DNA of 7,328 nucleotides. It comes from CAMCXT01 sp046302715. GTDB lineage: Bacteria > Bacteroidota > Bacteroidia > M30B66. This document shows positions 1 to 5,977 of the stretch, piece after piece. Position numbers and translations under genes: made by a program. The notes beneath the pieces were generated by a model. The model saw only the letters and a program-made list of their open reading frames with translations. It was not told the DNA's origin and searched no databases. The DNA lies in NCBI GenBank assembly GCA_046302715.1, contig JBKCHQ010000138.1, positions 1 to 7,328 on the forward strand, given 5' to 3'. The number at the start of each line of letters is the position of its first letter. Position 1 is the first letter of the stretch.

Positions 1-396
1 AAATGTTGCAGTCCAGAGTATCTTAGGTTGCAATCCACAAACATTATCGCTAAAACAAATTGTAGCATTGGTAAGATCGTTGGCAAGCGTTAGCGTCATA
101 TCCGCACTAGGATTGATCGCTCCATCTGCAGTACAAAGCGACCATTCGTATTGTTGCCCCGCTGTTACATTATAGGTATTATACTCTCCTCCCCAAGTTC
201 CTCCAACTGCATCCACAAAAACATTAGATGTGGTGGTCTGTGTGCCGAGCCAGGCAGCCCCCACATTGCACCCACCTCCTAGACACTGCCCTGGTTGGGC
301 CCATAAACTTTCACCGAATGGCAAAAGAATAATCAATGCCCCCAAAATCCGAAAGCAAAATTTAAATAAAAGCGGTTTAATAGAAACAAAAGTCAT
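1..396 (-). CDS. Secreted/cell-surface protein, N-terminal part only (runs off left edge)
   Basis: The reading frame is open from an ATG at 396 to the window edge, giving 132 residues with no stop. The N-terminus is a clear signal peptide: a basic start (K7, K12, R16), a hydrophobic stretch at about 17-27 (ILGALIILLPF), and a Bacteroidota-style cleavage region ESLWAQ around residue 33-34. The mature part is rich in Gly, Thr, Asn and aromatic residues and has cysteines at 38 and 43 and later. It contains a GGEYNTYNVTAGQQYEWSLC stretch followed by a LTLAND...CFSDN...ILWTATF pattern. This looks like a beta-sandwich module of the kind found at the start of large Bacteroidota surface proteins, many of which are exported by type IX secretion; a C-terminal sorting domain would lie outside the window. 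The next ATG upstream (401) is in another frame and stops after two codons, so 396 is the start. The exact function is not recognised. Confidence 0.8.
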   Translation of the reverse strand, partial: MTFVSIKPLLFKFCFRILGALIILLPFGESLWAQPGQCLGGGCNVGAAWLGTQTTTSNVFVDAVGGTWGGEYNTYNVTAGQQYEWSLCTADGAINPSADMTLTLANDLTNATICFSDNVCGLQPKILWTATF

Positions 397-450
397 GTCA
401 TGCGATGAAGTCGGTTTTTTTCTTTCCCACTTAACGCATTCTTAAAACAG

Positions 451-458
451 CAAAAATA
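451..458 (-). promoter_or_regulatory. Candidate -7 promoter box for the surface-protein gene
   Basis: The minus strand reads TATTTTTG, an exact match to the Bacteroidota -7 consensus TAnnTTTG. It lies 54 bases upstream of the ATG at 396 and would give a leader of roughly 50 bases. No TTTG or TTG -33 element is seen at the usual spacing, which lowers confidence. The surrounding 11 bases (450-460) are identical to those in front of the proline dehydrogenase gene. Confidence 0.4.
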
Positions 459-531
459 TACAACAATTGTAGCGTTTGTCATTTTAAAGTATTTGTGCAG
501 CAATATTGTTGGTTGGTTTACCTGCAGAATT

Positions 532-558
532 CAAAGCTAATAATTTTTATCTTAACAA
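532..558 (-). promoter_or_regulatory. Candidate distal promoter (-7 box plus possible -33 TTG)
   Basis: The minus strand carries TAGCTTTG (539 to 532), an exact TAnnTTTG match, with a TTG (558 to 556) 16 bases upstream, slightly shorter than the usual -33/-7 spacing. It would produce a leader of about 130 bases for the gene starting at 396. It is an alternative to, or in tandem with, the box at 451-458. In AT-rich DNA such matches also occur by chance. Confidence 0.35.
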
Positions 559-566
559 TTAATACA

Positions 567-591
567 TAAGGTGTTTTTTAGGCATACCTTA
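567..591. repeat. Short inverted repeat TAAGGT / ACCTTA
   Basis: TAAGGT (567-572) is perfectly complementary to ACCTTA (586-591) across a 13-base loop. The 6-bp stem is weak. It is not followed by a run of T on the minus strand, so it is not a convincing terminator. It sits just upstream of the distal candidate promoter and could be a protein-binding site or chance. Confidence 0.3.
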
Positions 592-597
592 GCAATA

Positions 598-616
598 AAT
601 TAGGTATTGTCTAATT
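598..616. repeat. Short inverted repeat AATTAG / CTAATT
   Basis: AATTAG (598-603) is perfectly complementary to CTAATT (611-616) across a 7-base loop. It lies 6 bases from the TAAGGT/ACCTTA repeat. The stem is 6 bp and almost all A/T, so a stable RNA hairpin is unlikely; an operator-like role is possible but unsupported. Confidence 0.25.
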
Positions 617-736
617 CGATTTCATGCTACCCCTTTTAATTTTTATATAGTCTTTGGAACAACTTTTAATAATCGCTAAATAACAGCTATTATTTCCCAG
701 GCAGTAGATTAATTTCTCTGTCTTAAAGGCTTTATG

Positions 737-753
737 TAATTGGGCCCTAATTA
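737..753. repeat. Near-perfect palindrome over the rarA stop codon
   Basis: TAATTGGG (737-744) is followed directly by CCCTAATTA (745-753), complementary except for one extra T. It spans the rarA TAG stop (749-747 on the minus strand). The arms meet with no loop at a GGGCCC centre and there is no adjacent T-run, so it does not fit an intrinsic terminator. Confidence 0.3.
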
Positions 754-2033
754 CTGTATTTATCCTTCCAAAGCCTAGTTAAAACTTCACTAAATTCCCG
801 CTCACGTGCATTGTTTCCGGGTTCATAAAATCGCTTCCCGTGTATCGAATCGGGCATAAATTCCTGCTCCGTGAAATTGCCTTCATAATTATGTGCATAC
901 TTGTATGCGTCACCGTATCCCAATTCCTTCATTAAAGCGGTTGGTGCATTTCTCAAATGCAGGGGCACAGGCAGGTCGCCGGTTTGCTTCACAAATTCTA
1001 TCGCACCGCGTATGGCCGTGTATGACGAATTGCTTTTGGGCGAACAGGCCAAATACACGGCGGTTTGTCCCAGCACCAAATCACATTCGGGGTATCCAAT
1101 TACCGAAACTGCCTCAAAACATGAGGTGGCTAACATCAATGCATTCGGGTTAGCAAGGCCAATATCTTCAGAAGCCAGTAAAATCATCCTTCGAGCAATA
1201 AACTTCGGGTCTTCACCGCCAACAATCATGCGCGCTAAATAATAAATAGCGGCATTAGGATCTGAACCTCGCACGCTTTTAATAAATGCCGAAATAATAT
1301 CATAATGCTGCTCTCCCGATTTATCATACAGCGCCAGGTTATGCTGTAAAACCTGTTTAACCGATTCATTGCCAATTTCTACCCGGTCATTCTCACTACT
1401 CAGATTATGCACGGTGAGTTCGAACAGGTTCAACAACTTTCGGGCATCGCCTCCCGAATACCGAAACAAGGCATCGGTTTCTTTAATCTCAATATTTCTG
1501 AATTTCAGGTAGCGATCTTCCGTCACCGATCTTTGCAATAAGCCCATTAAATCGTCAACGGTAAGTGGATTTAAGGTGTACACTTGGCATCGCGATAATA
1601 ACGCAGCAATGACTTCAAAAGATGGATTTTCGGTGGTGGCGCCGATTAAGGTAACAATACCTTTTTCAACGGCCCCGAGTAGAGAATCTTGTTGTGACTT
1701 CGAAAACCGGTGTATCTCGTCGATAAAAAGAATCGGTTTTTTGAGCAATCCGCCCTGCCGTGATGCCGATTCAATGACTTCACGCACCTCTTTTACGCCC
1801 GATGCAATGGCACTTAAACTGTAAAACGGCACATCGGTATGCAGGGCAATTAAATTGGCGAGCGATGTTTTTCCAACCCCTGGCGGACCCCAAAAAATCA
1901 TAGAAGGAAGCGGAAGACTCGCATCGATAATGCGTCGTAATACCCCATTTTCGCCCAATAAATGCTGCTGACCTATATATTCTTCAATACGTTTAGGCCG
2001 CATCCGTTCTGCCAATGGTTCGTTGGAAATCAT
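747..2033 (-). CDS. rarA: Replication-associated recombination protein A (RarA/MgsA), AAA+ ATPase
   Basis: This is a DNA-dependent AAA+ ATPase related to clamp-loader subunits that acts at stalled replication forks and with SSB in the cytoplasm. At 428 residues it is close to the family's usual length. It starts LAERMRPKRIEEYIGQQHLL, the classic RarA opening. Then follow Walker A GPPGVGKTS (49-57), Walker B ILFIDEIHRF with D105/E106, sensor 1 GATTENPSFE (131-140), arginine finger R148 in LLSRC, and sensor 2 GGDARKLLN (194-202, R198). The rest is the MgsA C-terminal oligomerisation region, including YDKSGEQHYDIISAFIKS and ASEDIGLANP. All ATPase residues are present. The ATG shares ATGA with the stop of the upstream acyltransferase gene, a 4-base overlap indicating translational coupling as the last gene of the operon. 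The TAG stop is followed by a long non-coding gap. Nothing suggests truncation. Confidence 0.97.
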   Translation of the reverse strand: MISNEPLAERMRPKRIEEYIGQQHLLGENGVLRRIIDASLPLPSMIFWGPPGVGKTSLANLIALHTDVPFYSLSAIASGVKEVREVIESASRQGGLLKKPILFIDEIHRFSKSQQDSLLGAVEKGIVTLIGATTENPSFEVIAALLSRCQVYTLNPLTVDDLMGLLQRSVTEDRYLKFRNIEIKETDALFRYSGGDARKLLNLFELTVHNLSSENDRVEIGNESVKQVLQHNLALYDKSGEQHYDIISAFIKSVRGSDPNAAIYYLARMIVGGEDPKFIARRMILLASEDIGLANPNALMLATSCFEAVSVIGYPECDLVLGQTAVYLACSPKSNSSYTAIRGAIEFVKQTGDLPVPLHLRNAPTALMKELGYGDAYKYAHNYEGNFTEQEFMPDSIHGKRFYEPGNNAREREFSEVLTRLWKDKYSN

Positions 2034-2911
2034 GGTAATAATTCCAGTTCGGCGGGTCGCTTATGTTTCCAGCGTTTATGCGTCCACAACCAATATGCGG
2101 GTTCTTGTTTAATAATTTCTTCCAGAAATTGGGTATGAGCGATACTAATTCCTCCTTCCGAAAATGTGCTTGCTTGCTCACAAACGGGATGATAAGTAAG
2201 GGTGTAATAGCCTCTTTTTAGTTTCGTGATTTTTCCAAATAGAACCACCATATTATTGCTGCGTGCATACCTTTCGGTACCTTTAGATACACCTGTTTCC
2301 TGATTGAGGAATGTCGTCCAATAAGCCTTTTCGGGTTTTGACGGACTCTGATCCACAATAAATCCCCACACGCACTGCGTATTCATTAGTTCGGTCATCT
2401 TTTCCGACACCTCTTTTACCGAAACCAATCGCACTCCAAATCTACTACGCGAATTGATCAACGTTCGATTAAATACCTTGTTTTTAAGTGGCATATAAAG
2501 TCCATAAGTGGGAATTTTACTTTGCAGTGCCAGCGACATAGCTGCCCACTCCCAATTGCCGTAATGGCCGGTAATAGCCAATACCGAACGACCCTCATTT
2601 AAATATTGATTAAGCAAATCTGGATTGGTAGTCCGCATGCGCTTTTTAAGTGCGTTTTCACTTATGCTAAACGATTTAACGGTTTCTACCACCAAATCGC
2701 AAAAATGTTTGTAGAATTTTTTTTCGACCCCAATTATTTCGTTGTCCGATAAATGCGGAAATGCCTTTTTTAAATTGTTACGGGTTACCTTAATTCGGTA
2801 TTTAAAAACACGATAAATAAGCAGATAAAAAAAATCAGAAATTAAATATAAAACACTAAATGGAAGGTAGGACAGTGCATGTATGAAGCCTAAGCCGATA
2901 TAACTTAACAT
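2030..2911 (-). CDS. LpxL/HtrB-family lysophospholipid acyltransferase (lipid A biosynthesis)
   Basis: This family transfers an acyl chain, usually from acyl-ACP, onto a lipid A precursor at the cytoplasmic face of the inner membrane, adding secondary acyl chains. The 293 residues match the family length. A hydrophobic N-terminal segment at about 5-33 would anchor it to the membrane. The catalytic HX4E motif is H116-YGNW-E121 within ITGHYGNWEWA. Other family hallmarks are NNLKKAFPHLS (45-55), VDQSP (186-190), a GVSKGTERYA substrate-site stretch (207-216) and the terminal WLWTHKRWKHKRP (274-286). The assignment to the family is firm. The exact acceptor (lipid A versus another lipid in a Bacteroidota) cannot be read from sequence, so no symbol is given. 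It begins 5 bases after the stop of the upstream TPR gene and overlaps rarA by 4 bases, so it is co-transcribed with both. Confidence 0.9.
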   Translation of the reverse strand: MLSYIGLGFIHALSYLPFSVLYLISDFFYLLIYRVFKYRIKVTRNNLKKAFPHLSDNEIIGVEKKFYKHFCDLVVETVKSFSISENALKKRMRTTNPDLLNQYLNEGRSVLAITGHYGNWEWAAMSLALQSKIPTYGLYMPLKNKVFNRTLINSRSRFGVRLVSVKEVSEKMTELMNTQCVWGFIVDQSPSKPEKAYWTTFLNQETGVSKGTERYARSNNMVVLFGKITKLKRGYYTLTYHPVCEQASTFSEGGISIAHTQFLEEIIKQEPAYWLWTHKRWKHKRPAELELLP

Positions 2912-2915
2912 CTAT

Positions 2916-3536
2916 TTATTTGCAATAAAATTTTAAAATTTCAAAGGCCTCCGCATAACCCAATTCGGCCGATTTCACAATATCTCTGCAGGCCATTTCC
3001 TTACTGCTTATTATATATAGCGTTATTCCACGTTTATAGTAATATTTCCCCTCGGTATCGTTTTTTTGAATAGCAAGCGAGTAATCATTTATGGCATTGT
3101 CGTAATCGCCCATTAAAAAATAATTTTGTCCACGAGCTGCATAATAATGTTCTTCTTCAGGCTTAAGGATGATGGCATCTGAATAATCCTTTTCGGCCGC
3201 CTGATAACTGTTTAGTGCAGTTTTACAAAGTGCCCGCAAATAATATCCTTCGGCGTTGGCCGTGTTTATTTTAAGAAGTTCGTTGCAATCTGCCAAAGCA
3301 TCTTTAAGGCGTTTTAAGGCATAATAGCATTTTGATCGATAAAATAGTGCGTCTTCGCTTTTAGGATTTTCCTTAAGCGCTTTTGTTAGCAGTTCCTCTG
3401 CCTCAACGTATTCCTCTCTCAATATATGTGTGGCAGCCGCATTAATTTTATCAAGGCTTTGCGCCAAGACCTTAGTTGAATGAAAACAACAAATAATTAA
3501 ACAAGCAAAAAAATAGCGATACCGAAAATATTTCAT
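2916..3536 (-). CDS. Secreted TPR-repeat protein, third of a tandem trio
   Basis: The product has 206 residues, with a signal peptide at about 1-25 (basic MKYFRYRYFF, hydrophobic ACLIICC, cleavage near VLAQ). No lipobox is present because I15 precedes C16 where a small residue is required. The mature part is about four tetratricopeptide repeats from about 30 to 195, with the typical small/aromatic spacing (AEELLTKALKENP, ALFYRSKCYYALKRLKDAL, GYYLRALCKTALNSYQAAEKDY, YYAARGQNYFLMGDYDNAI). It ends in a cap ACRDIVKSAELG...EILKFYC with cysteines at 183 and 205. TPRs are protein-binding scaffolds; the partner is unknown. The ATG at 3536 lies 1 base after the stop of the preceding TPR gene and its own TAA is 4 bases before the acyltransferase ATG, so it sits inside the operon. 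It is a probable paralogue of its two upstream neighbours. Confidence 0.85.
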   Translation of the reverse strand: MKYFRYRYFFACLIICCFHSTKVLAQSLDKINAAATHILREEYVEAEELLTKALKENPKSEDALFYRSKCYYALKRLKDALADCNELLKINTANAEGYYLRALCKTALNSYQAAEKDYSDAIILKPEEEHYYAARGQNYFLMGDYDNAINDYSLAIQKNDTEGKYYYKRGITLYIISSKEMACRDIVKSAELGYAEAFEILKFYCK

Positions 3537-3537
3537 C

Positions 3538-3894
3538 CTATTTCTTAATGTTTATAGGAGTTTGATGGCGCCCCGGACTCTCTTCTCCGCAATATTTTTC
3601 AAGATATTCATTAGAGGCTTTCCAATTGGCAGCTTTGCTGAGGTAAAAATCTCTGAAGGCTTCTTCGCGCCTGCCCAGCATTAAAAAACATTGACCACGG
3701 GCAAATAAGGCCTCGGCATAATCGCTTTTAGCTGCAACAGCCTGGTCTAGAAATACGATAGCATCATCGTATTTTTGTGAACCCATTAAACGCACGGCGT
3801 CATTATAATTTTTACTGTAATCGCTCGATTGTCCAATGACCACGTTTATTGAAAAGAGCAGTATTGACAGTGTTAAAAATTTATGGAGTGTCAT
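3538..3894 (-). CDS. Small secreted TPR-repeat protein, second of a tandem trio
   Basis: The product has 118 residues, with a signal peptide at about 1-22 (MTLHKF, hydrophobic LTLSILLFSINVVI, cleavage near IGQ). It contains about two TPR units (YNDAVRLMGSQKYDDAIVFLDQA at about 30-52 and YAEALFARGQCFLMLGRREEAF at about 59-80), followed by a cap ending NEYLEKYC at 95-102 and a polar tail rich in Pro, Gln and Lys. It is much shorter than its neighbours but has intact start, signal and stop, so it looks like a small genuine gene rather than a remnant. The cap aligns with those of the flanking TPR proteins, but the first cap cysteine is replaced by F80; C102 is kept. The ATG shares ATGA with the upstream stop (4-base overlap), and the TAG is 1 base before the next ATG. 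Function is unknown. Confidence 0.8.
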   Translation of the reverse strand: MTLHKFLTLSILLFSINVVIGQSSDYSKNYNDAVRLMGSQKYDDAIVFLDQAVAAKSDYAEALFARGQCFLMLGRREEAFRDFYLSKAANWKASNEYLEKYCGEESPGRHQTPINIKK

Positions 3895-4703
3895 TCTGTG
3901 CAGTATGAATTATAATTGTTTTCTGCTTCTTCATTACCCAAAGCCATAGCCTTCTTCCAGTCGGCGCAGGCGCCTTTTTTATTACCCGACAGGTATTTTG
4001 CCGAACCTCTAAAACTTAACGCCTCATCATGATTGGGATTCAATTCAATACATTTATTAAAATCATCAATCGCTTCTTTGTCCTTCTCCACACCACCTCT
4101 CGAAATAGCTCTAAAATAATAGGCATCTGCAAGGTTGGGATTCAATTCAATAGCCTTATTGCAGTCTTTAATGGCGAATTTAAAATTTTCGGCCTCATAA
4201 CTCAATTCAGCTCTACTTAAATACGCTTCGGCATAACCAGGATTTATTTCAATGGCCATATTTAAATCGCTCATGGCTTTATCGGCATTTCCAAAATCAA
4301 AATATGCTATGCCGCGATTATAAAAACCTTCAGCATTTTTGGCATCCACAGCAATACATTTGTCAAATGCTTGTATTGATTCTTTCTCTTGCCCCAATAA
4401 AGAATACGCAATACCTAATTGCAAGTAAAGTTCGGCACTATTGGCTTTCAGGCTTTCTGCTTTTTTAAAATCCTCCAAAGCTGCCGCTGCATTTTTTAAG
4501 CCCAGATGAGCCTTACCTCTTAAAATAAGGTATTCGGTATTTTCGGGATTCGATTTCAAAAGTGCTTCGGATTGTTCCATCGCTTTTGCGCCTTCTCCGT
4601 TTTTAATCAGTTCGAGAATTTCAGCTGCCTGTCCAAAAGAAATTGAGGAAAATAAAGTAGAAAATATAACAAAGAAAACTGCAAAAATTAAATTTGGTTT
4701 CAT
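3891..4703 (-). CDS. Secreted TPR-repeat protein, first of a tandem trio
   Basis: The ATG at 4703 gives 270 residues beginning with a typical Bacteroidota signal peptide (MKPN, hydrophobic LIFAVFFVIFSTLFSSI, cleavage near SFGQ at 22-25). The longer frame from a TTG at 4757 would put 18 polar residues in front of that signal and is rejected. The mature protein is about six to seven near-canonical 34-residue TPRs from about 27 to 258, with repeated phrases such as AEGFYNRGIAYFDFGNADKA, AIEINPGYAEAYLSRAEL and AIELNPNLADAYYFRAIS. It ends in a cap ACADWKKAMALGNEEAENNYNSYC with cysteines at 246 and 268. This matches a common Bacteroidota family of exported TPR proteins of undefined role, probably protein-protein scaffolds in the periplasm. 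It is 62 bases downstream of proline dehydrogenase and overlaps the next TPR gene by 4 bases, so it probably heads the five-gene cluster. Confidence 0.9.
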   Translation of the reverse strand: MKPNLIFAVFFVIFSTLFSSISFGQAAEILELIKNGEGAKAMEQSEALLKSNPENTEYLILRGKAHLGLKNAAAALEDFKKAESLKANSAELYLQLGIAYSLLGQEKESIQAFDKCIAVDAKNAEGFYNRGIAYFDFGNADKAMSDLNMAIEINPGYAEAYLSRAELSYEAENFKFAIKDCNKAIELNPNLADAYYFRAISRGGVEKDKEAIDDFNKCIELNPNHDEALSFRGSAKYLSGNKKGACADWKKAMALGNEEAENNYNSYCTE

Positions 4704-4765
4704 AACGTCAATTAAGATTTTAAAAGTAAAGAAACTTTTTTGTTTTAGACCATCCAACGCTACAA

Positions 4766-5926
4766 TTATCCTGCCCTTCGCTTTTTTTCCTTAAGCAATA
4801 GCTTAAGTTCGCGACTAGTTTGTCCGGCAACTGAAGTGTTTTCATCGGCACGGCGCATCAGGTAGGGCAAAACATCCGCTACCGGTCCATATGGTACATA
4901 TTTGGCCACATTATACCCGGCATGGGCCAGATTAAAACTTATGGGGTCGCTCATGCCCAGAAGTTGCGAAAAATAAATTCGCTCATCCTTAGGTTTTAAT
5001 CCGAAATTTTTCATTAGCGAAGTAAGTTTCAGTGAGCTATCTTCGTTGTGTGTACCTGCACACAGGGCAAAAACCTCAATATTTTGCACAATAAACTCCA
5101 GTGCATTATTGTAATCAATATCTGTGTTTTGTTTCGTGGCTTGAATGGGATCGGCATAGTTTAAATCCGCTGCACGCTGCCGCTCTTTTTCCATATAGGC
5201 GCCACGCACCAGTTTCACTCCTATCTTAAATCCTTCGTTAACCGCTATCTCATGCCACTTTTTTAGTGCCTCAAGTCTGTCGTGACGGTACATTTGAAAC
5301 GTGTTATACACCACCGCTCGTTCACGATTGTATTTTCGCATCATTTCGAGGATCAGCTGGTCCATTACAGGTTGTATCCAAGTTTCTTCGGCATCCATCA
5401 TAATACGCGAATTTTCTTCGAATGCCTTTTTACATAAACGCTCCACACGATGCTTTACCCGGTCAAATTCATGCCGCTCCGATTCTGTCAACTCCTTGTC
5501 TTCGCTCACTTTTTCCAATAATCCAAAACGAGCAATTCCGGTAAGTTTAAACACACAAAACGGCACTTTGTCATCGAGTTGTGCACGATTTTGAGTTTCG
5601 GTAATTTCATTAAATGTACGCTCAAAATCTTCCTCGCTTTCTTTTCCTTCGACCGAATAATCGAGGATGGTGCCAATACCAAATGCATCCAGCGTGTTGA
5701 TGGTTTTTTCGCAATCCTCGATATCAATTCCTCCACAAAAATGGGCATATATAGTTTTACGGATTAGATATCGCCCCAAAGCCAGACGAACCGCAATGTA
5801 TGCCAAAGGCTTAGATAGTTTTACTAAGGTATTGCTTCCAATGAGTTTAAATAACCAATATGCCTTTGATAGTTCGGCATTACTTCGGTATTTAAAGGCT
5901 ATTTCCGTATTTTCAAATGAAAGCAT
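4766..5926 (-). CDS. Proline dehydrogenase (monofunctional, FAD-dependent)
   Basis: It oxidises L-proline to 1-pyrroline-5-carboxylate, passing electrons through FAD to the quinone pool, as the first step of proline catabolism. From the ATG at 5926 the protein has 386 residues and begins MLSFENTEIAFK, as expected for Bacteroidota members; the longer frame from a TTG at 5947 adds seven residues and is not preferred. Hallmarks of the PRODH barrel are GTILDYSVEGKE (85-96), VFKLTGIARFGLLEKV (125-140), MMDAEETWIQ (176-185), KLVRGAY (238-244), GTHNEDS (291-297), YFSQLLGMSD (318-327) and the C-terminal substrate-binding YLMRRADEN with R358/R359 (355-363). There is no P5C dehydrogenase domain, so the second step needs a separate enzyme not in this window. 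It is divergent from aroB with 51 bases between starts and is preceded by an exact -7 promoter box. Confidence 0.96.
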   Translation of the reverse strand: MLSFENTEIAFKYRSNAELSKAYWLFKLIGSNTLVKLSKPLAYIAVRLALGRYLIRKTIYAHFCGGIDIEDCEKTINTLDAFGIGTILDYSVEGKESEEDFERTFNEITETQNRAQLDDKVPFCVFKLTGIARFGLLEKVSEDKELTESERHEFDRVKHRVERLCKKAFEENSRIMMDAEETWIQPVMDQLILEMMRKYNRERAVVYNTFQMYRHDRLEALKKWHEIAVNEGFKIGVKLVRGAYMEKERQRAADLNYADPIQATKQNTDIDYNNALEFIVQNIEVFALCAGTHNEDSSLKLTSLMKNFGLKPKDERIYFSQLLGMSDPISFNLAHAGYNVAKYVPYGPVADVLPYLMRRADENTSVAGQTSRELKLLLKEKKRRAG

Positions 5927-5944
5927 AGAGCGAAGTGAAGCTTG

Positions 5945-5952
5945 CAAAAATA
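5945..5952 (-). promoter_or_regulatory. Candidate -7 promoter box for proline dehydrogenase
   Basis: The minus strand reads TATTTTTG (5952 to 5945), an exact match to TAnnTTTG, 18 bases upstream of the ATG at 5926, implying a leader of only about 10-15 bases. A TTG at 5969-5967 is the nearest -33 candidate but is only 14 bases from the box, shorter than usual. The 11-base context GCAAAAATATA (plus strand, 5944-5954) recurs exactly at 450-460. Confidence 0.5.
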
Positions 5953-5977
5953 TAAATTAAGCACTGCAATCGGTTGT

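Larger units (their letters stand above)
397..746. other. Non-coding gap between rarA and the surface-protein gene
   Basis: This is a 350-base AT-rich stretch between the 3' end of rarA and the 5' end of the leftward surface-protein gene. No convincing gene is present: minus-strand ATGs give only very short frames (for example 29 codons starting at 482). It holds two matches to the Bacteroidota -7 promoter box on the minus strand (451-458 and 532-539) and two short inverted repeats (567-591 and 598-616). I see no tRNA-like cloverleaf, no recognisable riboswitch, and no strong GC-rich hairpin followed by a T-run that would terminate rarA. Confidence 0.6.

Noticed and set aside
393..482. A 29-codon minus-strand frame starting at ATG 482 and overlapping the surface-protein start
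   Set aside because: It is short, has no recognisable motif, spans the candidate promoter box at 451-458, and has Cys/Lys-rich composition typical of chance translation; not supported as a gene or leader peptide.
737..753. GGGCCC-centred palindrome at the rarA stop as an intrinsic terminator
   Set aside because: It has no loop between the arms, includes a bulged base and has no T-run after it on the minus strand.
893..1242. Plus-strand open frames opposite rarA
   Set aside because: They are antisense shadows of a fully conserved AAA+ gene, with no domain signature of their own.
2916..4703. TPR cluster as a defence or toxin-antitoxin system
   Set aside because: All three products have signal peptides and no nuclease, protease or NTPase domain, and the neighbours are housekeeping genes, so nothing supports a defence role.
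4721..4728. Possible -7 box (minus strand TACTTTTA) for the TPR operon
   Set aside because: It has one mismatch to TAnnTTTG and no -33 element at suitable spacing; too weak to list, although the 62-base gap leaves room for a promoter.
4704..4757. Extended TTG start for the first TPR gene
   Set aside because: It would place 18 mostly polar residues ahead of a well-formed signal peptide; the ATG at 4703 fits an exported protein.
5927..5947. TTG start for proline dehydrogenase at 5947
   Set aside because: The ATG at 5926 gives the family-typical MLSFENTEIAFK opening and leaves the promoter box upstream of the gene.
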